Positions 49,580 to 58,726 are shown, numbered from the stretch's first letter. The stretch is 64,000 nucleotides of DNA from Actinophytocola oryzae (GCF_004364325.1 NZ_SOCP01000010.1:124001-188000); one strand, 5' to 3'. Notes: generated by a model not told the origin, from the sequence alone. Made by a program: numbers and translations.

Positions 49580-50452
49580 TTAGGTGAAAGCCAACCCCAC
49601 ACTGGTGAGGACGGCCCAGGCGAGCATCGCGAACGAGGTGTCCCGCAGCGCGGGGATGAGCGCCATCCCGGTCGCGCCGCCGACCACCTTGCGGACGGCG
49701 GGCACCACGAGCGCGGCGGCGAGCAACCCGAGCAACACCCACGGCGCCCAGATCGCCGCGACGAGCGACACGACGAACGGCACGGCCACGAGCACGACGA
49801 ACAACGTCCGCGTCCGCCGGTCCCCGAGCCGCACCGCCATGGTGATCTTCCCGCTGGCCGAGTCCGTCGGCAGGTCCCGCAGGTTGTTCGTGACGAGCAC
49901 ACTCGCCGAGATACACCCGAGCGCCACCGCCCCGCCCACCCCGAGCCAGGTGAGCGCACCGGCCTGCACGTACAGCGTGCCGAGTACGGCGACCGGTCCG
50001 AAGAACACGAAGACGGCCACCTCCCCCCACCCCGCGTACCCGTACGGCCGGGGCCCCCCGGTGTAGAACCACGCGGCGGCAACGGAAACCGCGCCGACCG
50101 AGAGCAGCCACCAGTGCCCGGTGAGCGCGACCAGCACGAGCCCGGCGACCGCGGCCACCCCGAAGCACAGGAACGCGGCCGTGAGCACCGCCCGCGCGGG
50201 TGCCACCCCGGACGCGACCAGCCGCAACGGTCCGACCCGCTTGTCGTCGGTGCCCCGGATGCCGTCGGAGTAGTCGTTGGCGTAGTTGACCCCGACCTGC
50301 AGCGCCAACGAGACGACCAACGCCAACAGCGACGCCCACCAGCTGAACCCGTCGACAGCCGCGGCGGCACCGGCCCCGACGATCACCGGCGCGATCGAGT
50401 TGGGCAGTGTGCGGACCCGGGCCCCGGCTACCCACTGTGCGGTTGTGGCCAT
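49580..50452 (-). CDS. menA: 1,4-dihydroxy-2-naphthoate polyprenyltransferase
   Basis: Attaches the polyprenyl tail to dihydroxynaphthoate in the membrane, giving demethylmenaquinone. The 290-residue UbiA-type protein has LRTLPNSIAPVIVG, the first Asp-rich motif NYANDYSDGIRGTD, a second, NNLRDLPTDSASGK, and about eight membrane helices. It precedes the lipoprotein gene and follows menE on the same strand. Confidence 0.96.
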   Translation of the reverse strand: MATTAQWVAGARVRTLPNSIAPVIVGAGAAAAVDGFSWWASLLALVVSLALQVGVNYANDYSDGIRGTDDKRVGPLRLVASGVAPARAVLTAAFLCFGVAAVAGLVLVALTGHWWLLSVGAVSVAAAWFYTGGPRPYGYAGWGEVAVFVFFGPVAVLGTLYVQAGALTWLGVGGAVALGCISASVLVTNNLRDLPTDSASGKITMAVRLGDRRTRTLFVVLVAVPFVVSLVAAIWAPWVLLGLLAAALVVPAVRKVVGGATGMALIPALRDTSFAMLAWAVLTSVGLAFT

Positions 50453-50524
50453 GAGGTCATCTAACTAGGACCACACGAGCCCGGGAGCGTGGCCCGCCCC
50501 CGACCACGCAGAGCGGCCCGCGGT

Positions 50525-51637
50525 TCAGGACCCGCGCAGCACGTCCCTGACCCCGCTCCGGTCGACCTTGCCCGGCCCCCGCAACGGAAGCGCGGTCACG
50601 AACCGGACGAGCCTCGGCGCGGCAGGCCCACCGAGGCGCGCACGCACCGCCGCACGCAGGTCGTCGACCAGCGGCGGCGACGAACCATCCACCGGCACCA
50701 CCGCGGCCGCCACCAACTGCCCCCACTCCGCGTCCGGCAGGTCCACCACACACACCTCGGCGACCCCGGCCTGCTCCGCCAGCACGGCCTCCACAGCCGC
50801 GGGCGCGACCTTCACCCCACCCGTGTTGATCACGAAGTCGGCTCGGCCCGACACGGACAGCGTCCCGTCGGCCGACAGCTCCCCGATGTCGGTGGTCCGG
50901 AACCACCCGTCGACGAAGGCCGCCGAGGTACCGACAGGATCCCGCCGATAGCCACTCGCCAACGTCGGCCCGGCCAGCGAGATCACCCCGTCCGACAGCC
51001 GCACCCGCACCCCGTCCAACGGCTGCCCGTCGTACACACACCCCCCGGCGGTCTCCGACATTCCGTAGGTGGTCGACACCCGCACCCCGGCCGCCCGCGC
51101 CCGGTCGACCAACGACGCGGGCGCTGCCGCACCGCCGAGCAACACCGCGTCGAACGAGCACAACGCCTCCAGCCCGACCGGATCGTCGAGCAGCCGCACC
51201 AGCTGCGTCGGCACGAGGGAGGTGTACCGCCTCGGGCCGGTCATCGAGCGGACCGCGTCCGCGAACGGTCGCGTGCCACGGAGAACGGGCCCGAACCCGG
51301 CGAGCAGCGACCGCACGACGACCTGCACCCCGGCAATGTGGTTGGCGGGCAGCGTGAGCAACCACTGCCCTGGCCCGCCGAGCCGCTCGTGGGTGGCGGC
51401 CGCGGACGCACGCAGCGCGGTGGCCGACAGCTCGACCCCCTTGGGCGCCCCGGTGGACCCGGAAGTGGCGACCACCACGGCGGTTCCTGGCAGGGTCGGC
51501 TCGCCGGGCGCCATGGCGGACCGCAGCTCCCCGGCCCGCGGGTCGTCGGCCGACAGCGGCAGAACCGCGGGCCCGCCATCGAGCGCGGCGGCCAGCGCGG
51601 CCACGATCGCCGAGTTGTCCACAGGCGTCAGCAACAC
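50525..51637 (-). CDS. menE: o-succinylbenzoate-CoA ligase
   Basis: Activates o-succinylbenzoate as a CoA thioester for MenB. A compact 370-residue ANL enzyme: VVVATSGSTGAPKGVELS (P-loop), STTYGMSETAGGCVYDG, GWFRTTDIGELSADGTLSVSGRADFVINTGGVKV and a terminal catalytic Lys in LPLRGPGKVDRSG. It is shorter than typical ANL ligases at the N-terminus, as usual for actinobacterial MenE. The GTG start at 51637 is divergent from the acetyltransferase gene (37-bp gap). The menE-menA gap is 72 bp. Confidence 0.95.
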   Translation of the reverse strand: MLLTPVDNSAIVAALAAALDGGPAVLPLSADDPRAGELRSAMAPGEPTLPGTAVVVATSGSTGAPKGVELSATALRASAAATHERLGGPGQWLLTLPANHIAGVQVVVRSLLAGFGPVLRGTRPFADAVRSMTGPRRYTSLVPTQLVRLLDDPVGLEALCSFDAVLLGGAAAPASLVDRARAAGVRVSTTYGMSETAGGCVYDGQPLDGVRVRLSDGVISLAGPTLASGYRRDPVGTSAAFVDGWFRTTDIGELSADGTLSVSGRADFVINTGGVKVAPAAVEAVLAEQAGVAEVCVVDLPDAEWGQLVAAAVVPVDGSSPPLVDDLRAAVRARLGGPAAPRLVRFVTALPLRGPGKVDRSGVRDVLRGS

Positions 51638-51662
51638 GATCGAAATTGTCGGCCACCCCGCC

Positions 51663-51668
51663 TACGCT
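51663..51668 (+). promoter_or_regulatory. -10 box of a leaderless arylamine N-acetyltransferase promoter
   Basis: TACGCT lies 6 nt before the ATG at 51675, within the 37-bp divergent gap to menE. Confidence 0.45.
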
Positions 51669-51674
51669 CGCCCC

Positions 51675-52577
51675 ATGACCGTCACCACACCACCCGTCGA
51701 CGCCCCGCTGCGGGACGCCTACCTGCGCAGACTGGGTTTCGCGACCCCGCTGCCCGCCACCGTGGAGACGCTCTACGCGCTGCACAGGGCGCAGGTCGAA
51801 CGCATCCCGTACGAGTCGGCGTGGATCTGGCTCGGCGAGCGCAGGACGATCGCGCCCCTCGACTCGGTGCGCTACCTCGTGAGTGGCCGAGGCGGCTACT
51901 GCTACCACCTGAACGGCGCGCTGGCCACCTTGCTGGGCTGGCTGGGTTTCACCGTGCACTGGCACAGCGGCGGCGTACAGGGCCACGTCGACGCCGCGCC
52001 GAACGTGGGCGGCAACCACCTGGCGCTGACGGTCACGGACCTGCCGTCCGACACCAACTCGAGCGGAGCCTGGTACCTCGACACGGGCCTTGGCGACGGT
52101 CCACACGAACCGATGCCGTTGCGCGAGGGCACCTACGCGCAGGGCCCGCACACCTACCGCTTACGCCCGTCCGAGATCGCCCCTGGCGGCTGGCGTTTCG
52201 ACGCCGACCCGAGCATGTCCCTGCACGGCATGGACTTCACGCCAGGAAACGCGACCCCGGACGATCTGCGGGAGCAGCACGAACACCTGCAGTCGAGCCG
52301 CGACTCCAGCTTCGTCAGGACACTGGCGGTCTTCCGGCGAGACACGACCGGCGTGGACTTCCTGCGTGGCCGCGTGCTCAGCCGCCTCGGCGACGAGGAG
52401 AACACGACGGAGCTGGACACGAGCACCGACTGGTACGCCTGCCTCGCGGACGTCTTCGGCCTCCCGTTGTCCGATGTGGACGCCGAACGGAGGGATGCGT
52501 TGTGGCACAAGGTGACCGCCGCCCACGAGGCATGGCAGGCGGCGGTCACCAGGGCGGGGGCGGCCGTGGCTCAGTAG
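51675..52577 (+). CDS. nat: arylamine N-acetyltransferase
   Basis: Transfers acetyl from CoA to arylamines or hydrazines. The 300-residue protein carries the Cys-His-Asp triad: Cys76 in RGGYCYHLNGAL, His in GGNHLALTV and Asp in WYLDTGLGDGP. The PYESAWIWLGE segment and the missing-strand C-terminus fit the family. A role linked to menaquinone is not established, though it sits between menE and menB. It overlaps the convergent menB stop by 7 bp. Confidence 0.95.
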   Translation: MTVTTPPVDAPLRDAYLRRLGFATPLPATVETLYALHRAQVERIPYESAWIWLGERRTIAPLDSVRYLVSGRGGYCYHLNGALATLLGWLGFTVHWHSGGVQGHVDAAPNVGGNHLALTVTDLPSDTNSSGAWYLDTGLGDGPHEPMPLREGTYAQGPHTYRLRPSEIAPGGWRFDADPSMSLHGMDFTPGNATPDDLREQHEHLQSSRDSSFVRTLAVFRRDTTGVDFLRGRVLSRLGDEENTTELDTSTDWYACLADVFGLPLSDVDAERRDALWHKVTAAHEAWQAAVTRAGAAVAQ

Positions 52578-53479
52578 TAGTACGGGAACTGCGACCAGTC
52601 CGGCGGGCGCTTCTCCAGGAAGGCGTCGCGACCCTCGACAGCCTCGTCGGTCATGTACGCCAGACGGGTCGTCTCGCCCGCGAACAGCTGCTGGCCGACG
52701 AGACCGTCGTCGATCAGGTTGAACGCGTACTTCAGCATGCGCTGAGCCGTCGGCGACTTGCCGTTGATCTCGGTCGCCCACTCCAGGGCGGTCGCCTCCA
52801 GCTCGGCGTGCGGCACGACGGCGTTCACCGCACCCATGCGGTGCATGTCGGCCGCCGAGTACGTCCTGCCGAGGAAGAAGATCTCCCTGGCGAACTTCTG
52901 GCCAACCTGCCGCGCGAGGTACGCCGACCCGAACCCGCCGTCGAAGCTGCCCACGTCGGCGTCGGTCTGCTTGAACCTGGCGTGCTCCTCACTCGCCAGC
53001 GTCAGGTCGCACGTCACGTGCAGGCTGTGCCCACCGCCGGCGGCCCAACCCGGCACCACCGCGATGACCACCTTCGGCATGAAGCGGATCAGGCGCTGGC
53101 ACTCCAGGATGTGCAGGCGCCCCGCCCGGGCCGGGTCGACCGTCTCGGCGGACTCGCCCGACGCGTACTGGTAGCCCGTCCGGCCACGAATACGCTGGTC
53201 ACCGCCGGAGCAGAAGGCCCAGCCGCCGTCGCGGGGTGACGGACCGTTGCCGGTCAGCAGGACACACCCGACATCGGGTGTCATCCTGGCGTGGTCGAGG
53301 GCCTGGTACAGCTCGTCGACCGTGTGTGGTCGGAACGCGTTGCGGACCTCGGGCCGGTGGAAGGCGATCCGCACGGCACCCGTCGACACGGCGCGGTGGT
53401 AGGTGATGTCGGTGAAGGAGAAACCCTCGACCACGCGCCACGCGGCGGGGTCGAACAGCTCGGACACGTCAGAGGACAC
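52571..53479 (-). CDS. menB: 1,4-dihydroxy-2-naphthoyl-CoA synthase
   Basis: Closes the naphthoquinone ring from o-succinylbenzoyl-CoA. The crotonase-fold protein of about 302 residues has PEVRNAFRPHTVDELYQALD, GWAFCSGGDQRIRG (oxyanion loop), VPGWAAGGGHSLHV, DADVGSFDGGFGSAYLARQV with the catalytic Asp and the terminal EKRPPDWSQFPYYY. The GTG at 53479 is chosen: TATGCT lies 7 nt upstream. An ATG at 53491 is the alternative. Confidence 0.96.
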   Translation of the reverse strand: MSSDVSELFDPAAWRVVEGFSFTDITYHRAVSTGAVRIAFHRPEVRNAFRPHTVDELYQALDHARMTPDVGCVLLTGNGPSPRDGGWAFCSGGDQRIRGRTGYQYASGESAETVDPARAGRLHILECQRLIRFMPKVVIAVVPGWAAGGGHSLHVTCDLTLASEEHARFKQTDADVGSFDGGFGSAYLARQVGQKFAREIFFLGRTYSAADMHRMGAVNAVVPHAELEATALEWATEINGKSPTAQRMLKYAFNLIDDGLVGQQLFAGETTRLAYMTDEAVEGRDAFLEKRPPDWSQFPYYY

Positions 53480-53544
53480 GCGCCCGAGCATATGAGCCGT
53501 CCAGAAATCGCGGCGGGACGGATCGCCGTGCGAAGCTGAAGGTC

Positions 53545-54699
53545 ATGCAGGATGTCGAGGCCGTGGTCGAGGAGCTCGCCGACCGCGACGATGCCGGGCT
53601 GGTGGTCGCCGCGTGCTGGTACGACGTGTCCAACGACCGGCCGAACTACCTGATGTCCCAGTTCGACGTGCAGAACTTCCTCTGGCTCACCCTGCCCCAG
53701 CTGCTCCGCGACCCGCCTGTCGACCTCGACCCGATGCCCACCTGGCGGGAGGTCGTCGACGAGGCGGCCTGGTTCTTCGAACGCCTCGACCAGCCCCGCT
53801 ACGCCGCGATCTGCCGAGGTCCGCGCACCCACGAGATCCTCGCCTCGGCCCAGGACGCCATCCGCAGCTTCGAGCTGTACGCCCAGGCCACGCACGAGTC
53901 CGGCATCATGCCCCCACCCGGCCTGCGCATCAGCTGGCTCGACCACCCCGGCCCCCGTGAACAGGCGCTCTACGACGCCATCACCCGCGCACTCGAACGT
54001 GCGATCGCCGCGGGCGAGCTGGACCCCGCCGACGACGCCAAGCGCCTCGCGGTCGCCGCGACCGTCCTCGACCAGCTGCCCGACGGCCACACCGAGACCA
54101 TGCAGGACCTCATGCTCGCCGAGCGGATGACCACGCTCGGCGCCACCTTCGGCAGCCAGACCGCCCGTGAGCTGCTGGTTCGCGTCGAGCCGGACGTCGC
54201 CAAGCCGCTCGACCTCACCCCGGAGCTGCTGCTCGCAGGCACGCGCCCGCTCGGCCAGGTGGTCCACGACCGCGACGGCTCCGGCCCACTGTGCGCGATG
54301 GCACAGAAGCTCGGCCTGCTCGACGAGGACCTCGACCGCACCGACGAGGGCGAACGAGCACTCGCCCACCCCGTCCTGCTGTTCGAGGCGGTGGTCGGCG
54401 GCTTCGCGACCCCCGCCGACCGCGTCGCCGCACAGGCCGCCCTCCCGCTGCTCTGCATGCTGATCCTGGCCGACACCATCGACGTCGACATGCTGCTCGA
54501 CCGCGTCGCCATCGTGTTCTTCGAGACAGGTCGCGGCGATGCCCCGTGGCCGAGCGATAGCGTGCGCAGTGCCGTGTACGAGCTGCTGGCCGACATGCGC
54601 ACCGTCGGCATCGTGGCCGAGGACCGCCTGACGGACTTCGGCAGGCGGGTCGCCCTGACCGGCATCCGGACCCGGGCGATGCAGGCCAGGGACGACTGA
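53545..54699 (+). CDS. unknown conserved protein between menB and menD
   Basis: A 384-residue soluble protein not recognised. It begins MQDVEAVVEELADRDDAGLV and has CWYDVSNDRPNYLMSQFD, LWLTLPQLLRDPPVDLDPMP and PTWREVVDEAAWFFERLDQP, then a mostly helical body. No membrane helix or catalytic signature is visible. It shares the men locus but no role follows from that. Actinobacteria carry similar unannotated genes near menD. Confidence 0.75.
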   Translation: MQDVEAVVEELADRDDAGLVVAACWYDVSNDRPNYLMSQFDVQNFLWLTLPQLLRDPPVDLDPMPTWREVVDEAAWFFERLDQPRYAAICRGPRTHEILASAQDAIRSFELYAQATHESGIMPPPGLRISWLDHPGPREQALYDAITRALERAIAAGELDPADDAKRLAVAATVLDQLPDGHTETMQDLMLAERMTTLGATFGSQTARELLVRVEPDVAKPLDLTPELLLAGTRPLGQVVHDRDGSGPLCAMAQKLGLLDEDLDRTDEGERALAHPVLLFEAVVGGFATPADRVAAQAALPLLCMLILADTIDVDMLLDRVAIVFFETGRGDAPWPSDSVRSAVYELLADMRTVGIVAEDRLTDFGRRVALTGIRTRAMQARDD

Positions 54700-54705
54700 C
54701 CTCGG

Positions 54706-54816
54706 AGGGAGGTGGCGACGTGAGCGCAACCCGCGAACCGACCCGGCACCGAGGAAAGGGCGAGGGGATTTCGTGAACGGAGCGTTCCGGTGCCGCGGAG
54801 CCGGCGAGGCGAGATC
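54706..54816 (+). repeat. copy of the GGAGCGTTCCGG dispersed repeat upstream of menD
   Basis: GGAGGTGGCGACGTGAGCG (near 54707) and a following GTGAACGGAGCGTTCCGGTG-type block (54773-54792) match, with substitutions, the array at 7704-7880. As there, the last unit runs into the GTG start of the next gene, menD. The resemblance is direct. The function is unknown. Confidence 0.65.
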
Positions 54817-56502
54817 GTGAACCCCTCGACCGCGCAGGCCACGGTCATCGTTGACGAGCTGGTGCGCAACGACGTGCGGCACGTGGTCGTCTGCCCGGGC
54901 TCCCGCAACGCCGCACTCGCCATGGCCATCCACCAGGCCGACGCCGACGGCCGCCTCACGATGCACGTGCGTATCGACGAGCGCTCGGCGGGCTTCCTGG
55001 CGCTGGGACTGTCCAGGGCCAGCGGCCGTCCCACCGCCGTCGCGTGCACGTCGGGTACGGCCGCCGCGAACCTGCACCCCGCGGTCCTCGAGGCCCACCA
55101 CTCCGGCATCGGCCTCCTGATGATCACCGCCGACCGGCCCCCCGAGCTGCACGGCTCCGGCGCGAACCAGACCATCGACCAGCGCGGGCTGTTCGGCTCG
55201 GCGGCGGTGGCCGTCGAGTTCCCCGTCGCCGAGCGTCGCGAGGGCCAGAACCAGGTGTGGCGCGGCCTGGTGTGCCGCGCGGTCGCGCAGGCGGAGACCG
55301 GACGGCCGGTGCAGGTCAACGTCCCGTTCCGCGAGCCGCTGGTCCCGACGTTCGAGCCCCGCTGGCCAGAGCCACTGGACGGCCGCGCGGGCGGCCTCCG
55401 CTGGACCACGTCCTCGGCCCCGGTGACCATGGCAGGCAGCCGCGTCGACTTCCGGCTGCCCGCGCGGACGCTGATGGTCTTCGGCAGTGGCCGCGAGGAC
55501 CGTGCCCAGGCCGCGGCCGCGGTCGCGGCCAGCGCGGGCTGGCCCGCCGTCGCCGAGCCGACGAGCCAGGCAGCCGCCCTGTCCGGCGGCGCGAACGTGT
55601 TGCGTTGTGGTGCGCTGCTGCTTGCGGCGGGTGAGCTGCCGGAACCCATGCGTCCAGAAGCTGTCGTAGTCGTAGGCCGCCCCACGCTGTCAAGGGGCGT
55701 GCGTGGCCTGATGGGCCGTGCTCCGGTCTACGGCATCGGCGACCACCCGCAGTGGACGGACCCGCAGTACGTGGCGTCACACGTGCGCGGCTGGCTCGAC
55801 CTCGACGACATGTCCCAGGTCGACGGCGTGGACGCGGACTGGCTGACCACCTGGCGACACGCGGACGCCGTGGCGACGAACGCCATCGAGAAGCTGCTGG
55901 ACGAGCAGGAGTGGCCCACCGGCCTGAGGCTGGCCATCGAGGTGATGGACGCCCTGCCGACGGACGCGGCCCTGTTCCTCGGCTCGTCGAACCCGGTGCG
56001 GGACATCGACCTGGTGGCCGAGCCGCGCTCGGACGTGCGGGTCTACGCCAACCGTGGCGTGGCAGGCATCGACGGGAACGTGTCGTCGGCGGTCGGAATG
56101 GCACTGGCCGCCGACCGCCCGGCCTATGCGTTGATCGGCGACCTGACCCTGCTGCACGATCTGAATGGTTTGTTGATAGGACCGTCAGAAAACCGCCCGA
56201 ATTTGACACTGATAGTTCACAATGACGATGGCGGCGGAATATTTACTCTGCTAGAACAAGGCGCGGCTGAGTACAAGAACAGTTTCGAGCGCATTTTCGG
56301 CACGCCACATGGTGCGGACATCGAGTCCCTGTGCCGCGGATACCACGTGGACTACGTACGCGCCATGAGCGGCGGAGACCTGCGGGCGGCGCTGAAACCA
56401 GGGCGTGGCCTGCGGGTGGTCGAGGTCCGGTCGAACCGGGCGTTGCTGCGGGATCTGCACGGGCGGCTACGTGCCACGGTCGCGGAGGCCGCACTGCGCT
56501 AG
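54817..56502 (+). CDS. menD: 2-succinyl-5-enolpyruvyl-6-hydroxy-3-cyclohexene-1-carboxylate synthase
   Basis: A thiamin-diphosphate enzyme adding 2-oxoglutarate-derived succinate to isochorismate, the first step committed to menaquinone. The 561-residue protein has CPGSRNAALA, the ThDP Glu in RIDERSAGFLALGLSRASG, TSGTAAANLHPAVLEA, ITADRPPELHGSGANQTIDQ and the ThDP-binding FANRGVAGIDGNVSSA region. Length fits. The 3' third (56160-56310) is unusually AT-rich. Confidence 0.96.
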   Translation: MNPSTAQATVIVDELVRNDVRHVVVCPGSRNAALAMAIHQADADGRLTMHVRIDERSAGFLALGLSRASGRPTAVACTSGTAAANLHPAVLEAHHSGIGLLMITADRPPELHGSGANQTIDQRGLFGSAAVAVEFPVAERREGQNQVWRGLVCRAVAQAETGRPVQVNVPFREPLVPTFEPRWPEPLDGRAGGLRWTTSSAPVTMAGSRVDFRLPARTLMVFGSGREDRAQAAAAVAASAGWPAVAEPTSQAAALSGGANVLRCGALLLAAGELPEPMRPEAVVVVGRPTLSRGVRGLMGRAPVYGIGDHPQWTDPQYVASHVRGWLDLDDMSQVDGVDADWLTTWRHADAVATNAIEKLLDEQEWPTGLRLAIEVMDALPTDAALFLGSSNPVRDIDLVAEPRSDVRVYANRGVAGIDGNVSSAVGMALAADRPAYALIGDLTLLHDLNGLLIGPSENRPNLTLIVHNDDGGGIFTLLEQGAAEYKNSFERIFGTPHGADIESLCRGYHVDYVRAMSGGDLRAALKPGRGLRVVEVRSNRALLRDLHGRLRATVAEAALR

Positions 56503-56591
56503 CGAGATGGAATATCGCCACATTCGGCCTCGAGGTTCCGAATGGGTGAACGAGGTTTATTGCCAGGCGAGCAACAGGCCATTGTGGACAC

Positions 56592-57446
56592 ATGGTCAAT
56601 GACAGGGGCGCATCCGTGCGTCAGCGGCGAGTTTCCGCGGAACTGAGGATTTTGCGCCAGGCGAAGGATCTGACGTGCCAGCAGGTGGCCGACGCGCTGG
56701 ACTGGTCGGTCAGCAAGGTGAGCCGGATGGAGACCGGGATCAGAGGGCTCTTCCCGGACGACGTCGCTGCCCTGCTCGGCTACCTGGAGGCCCCTTCCAA
56801 ACTGAGAGAACAGCTACTCACCCTGGTTCGTGAGGGCGACAAGCTGAACTGGATCCAGATCGGGCGCGGCATCCCTTCCGACTGGAAGGACCTCGTCCGC
56901 ATCGAGAACGAAGCGATTGCCCTCTACAACTACGAGTCGCAGGTGGTGCCGGGCCTGCTCCAGACTGGCGACTATGCGACCGCGGTGATCAGGGCCTGCT
57001 CCCTCCAGCATGCCGAGGGAGCGGCTAGCCAGCTGGTGCGAACTCGAATGGGTAGGCAGGCGCTACTCAGCCGGTACAACGGGCCCAGTCTCGATGTGAT
57101 CATCGATGAGATGGCGCTCAGGCGACCGATAGGCGAGCCGGGAGTGATGCATCGCCAACTGCGGCATCTTCTGAACATGGCCAACCGCCCCCGGATCAAT
57201 ATCCGTGTGTTGCCGTTCGAGGTGGGTGCGCATCCTGGGCTTGAAGGGGCGTTCCTGTTGTTGGAGTTCGACGCCCAACCTCCCTTGGTGCATCAAAACA
57301 ATCGAGGAACTGGAGGGTTCTTGGAGGAGGGTCGGCATGTGGCGCGCGCTAAGCTGGAGTGGCGAATGCTTGGTTCGATGGCCCTGTCGCCGGAAGACTC
57401 GCTCCGGCTTATTGCCGAGATCGCCGGCGAGATGCCCACATGCTAG
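56592..57446 (+). CDS. XRE-family HTH regulator with DUF5753
   Basis: A 284-residue protein of the large actinomycete WhiJ-like family. The N-terminal HTH (ELRILRQAKDLTCQQVADAL, DWSVSKVSRMETG) is followed by a DUF5753 domain (IENEAIALYNYESQVVPGLL; ALRRPIGEPGVMHRQLRHLL; RPRINIRVLPFEVGAHPGLE). It precedes a DUF397 gene by 8 bp, the usual pair. In streptomycetes such pairs affect development. ATG 56592 is chosen; GTG 56613 is possible. Confidence 0.9.
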   Translation: MVNDRGASVRQRRVSAELRILRQAKDLTCQQVADALDWSVSKVSRMETGIRGLFPDDVAALLGYLEAPSKLREQLLTLVREGDKLNWIQIGRGIPSDWKDLVRIENEAIALYNYESQVVPGLLQTGDYATAVIRACSLQHAEGAASQLVRTRMGRQALLSRYNGPSLDVIIDEMALRRPIGEPGVMHRQLRHLLNMANRPRINIRVLPFEVGAHPGLEGAFLLLEFDAQPPLVHQNNRGTGGFLEEGRHVARAKLEWRMLGSMALSPEDSLRLIAEIAGEMPTC

Positions 57447-57454
57447 GAGTGCCC

Positions 57455-57634
57455 ATGAACGCCCTGGACCTTTCCCGAGCCGAATGGCGCAAGAGTAGTC
57501 GCAGCACCGGTGCCCCCAACTGTGTTGAGGTGGCCACCAACGGCCAGGTTACCGCGGTGCGGGACTCCAAGCAGCCCTCCGGGCCCGTCCTCGCCTTCCC
57601 CATGGCCTCATGGGTGGACTTCGTCAGCCGGTAG
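57455..57634 (+). CDS. DUF397 protein, 59 residues
   Basis: A small protein with the DUF397 pattern: LSRAEWRKSSRSTGAPNCVE, VTAVRDSKQPSGPVLAFP and the final WVDFVSR. The TAGGAG site 5 nt before the ATG supports the start at 57455 over the ATG at 57440. DUF397 proteins are the usual partners of XRE/DUF5753 proteins and may act as a cognate antagonist or effector. Confidence 0.85.
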   Translation: MNALDLSRAEWRKSSRSTGAPNCVEVATNGQVTAVRDSKQPSGPVLAFPMASWVDFVSR

Positions 57635-57640
57635 CACCGG

Positions 57641-57928
57641 TCACAGCGCCGCCAGGCGGTCGAGCACCTCCTGCCGCACGGCCGGCGGCGCCCACGAAGC
57701 CTCGATCGCGTTGCGCTGCAACGTGATCATCTCCTCACGGGTGAGCCCCAGCTCCTGCTGCACCGTGACCAGGTTCTCCAGCACGTACGCGGTGAAGTAG
57801 GCAGGGTCGTCGGAGTTGACGGTGACCCGCACGCCCTCATCCAGCAGCCGCCTCAGCTCCGGCTCCAGCGTGCCCTCGATGTGCAGATGCATCTCACACT
57901 TGGGCATCGTTGCGATGAAGTCCTCCAT
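57641..57928 (-). pseudogene. adenosine deaminase remnant with large in-frame internal deletion
   Basis: The 95-residue frame joins the start of an adenosine/adenine deaminase (MEDFIATMPKCEMHLHIEGT, LEPEL) directly to its C-terminus (RRLLDEGVRVTVNSDDPAYF, then the TLQRNAIEASW end). Family proteins are about 330 residues, so about 230 central residues are missing, including the catalytic Glu and two zinc-binding His. HLHIEG and NSDDP remain. An ATG at 57958 would extend it. It should be inactive. Confidence 0.85.
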
Positions 57929-57958
57929 GTGGGTGAGCGTAGAACGCACACTGGCCAC

Positions 57959-58726
57959 ATGCTGGATCTCATCGCCGGTGCGCTACAGGGGGTAGCGGTG
58001 GCCATCCTGACCCTGCCGTGATCGCGTCGTGACCCGGCCGACTTCTCGACCGTCGAGCTGGGCTACGCCTGGCGCGGCCCACGTGGCGCGGTGTCGGGGG
58101 CACTCCGCGAGCTGGTCGACAGGGGCGCGGCGCGGCAGTCACGACGACGCGGCATCGTGCGGACGGGCCAGCGGCTGCCGCGCGACCTCGAGCCGCTTTC
58201 ACGTTCCGTCTACAGCGCGCTCGGTACCCACAGCCGACCGGCCGGGTTGCGGAAGTCGAAACACGTCGACGAGAAGCTGCCCGCCGTGCGCAGACGGGTC
58301 GTCGGCGCGGGACTCCGGGCTGGTCGGGTGCGCCGGACGCTCGGGTCGATCACCGCGGTGGCCGCGCCCGTGGTCGCGCTGGACGGTGTGCTCCGCGGCG
58401 TTGACGTGGCCATGGGCATCGCCGTGAGCGTGGTCGCGGTGCTGGGCGCCGCCTGGCTCCTCGCGCTGCGCGGCATCACGGTCAGGGGCGCCCGCACCCT
58501 CGCGGCCACGCCCCGCCGCCGTGCCGGTGTCAGAGTTCTGCGAGGCGCGTCGGCGGAGCCGGCCGGTGTTTCCTCGTCCGGCTGGTTCCTCGGCAGCTGG
58601 CTCGCGGACTTCGGCTATCCGAAGAGCAGTTTCGCCGTCGACGCGGGGAGCGGCGGCCACAGCGGCGGCCACGACGGTGGCGACTTCGGCGGTGGCCACG
58701 ACGGCGGCGGGGACGGCGGGTACTGA
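57959..58726 (+). pseudogene. TIGR04222-type membrane protein broken by an in-frame TGA
   Basis: The frame from ATG 57959 reads MLDLIAGALQGVAVAILTLP, stops at TGA (58019-58021), then continues in the same frame with SRRDPADFSTVELGYAWRGP, RGAVSGALRELVDRGAARQS. The conserved domain starts before the first downstream start (GTG 58091), so re-initiation would lose part of it. The tail is a membrane-anchored Gly/His-rich sequence (GGHSGGHDGGDFGGGHDGGG). TGG to TGA is the simplest cause. The family is inferred. Confidence 0.7.

Noticed and set aside
58019..58021. Selenocysteine read-through of the in-frame TGA
   Set aside because: No selenoprotein family matches this membrane protein, and I see no convincing selenocysteine-insertion hairpin directly after the codon. 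A Trp-to-stop mutation is simpler.
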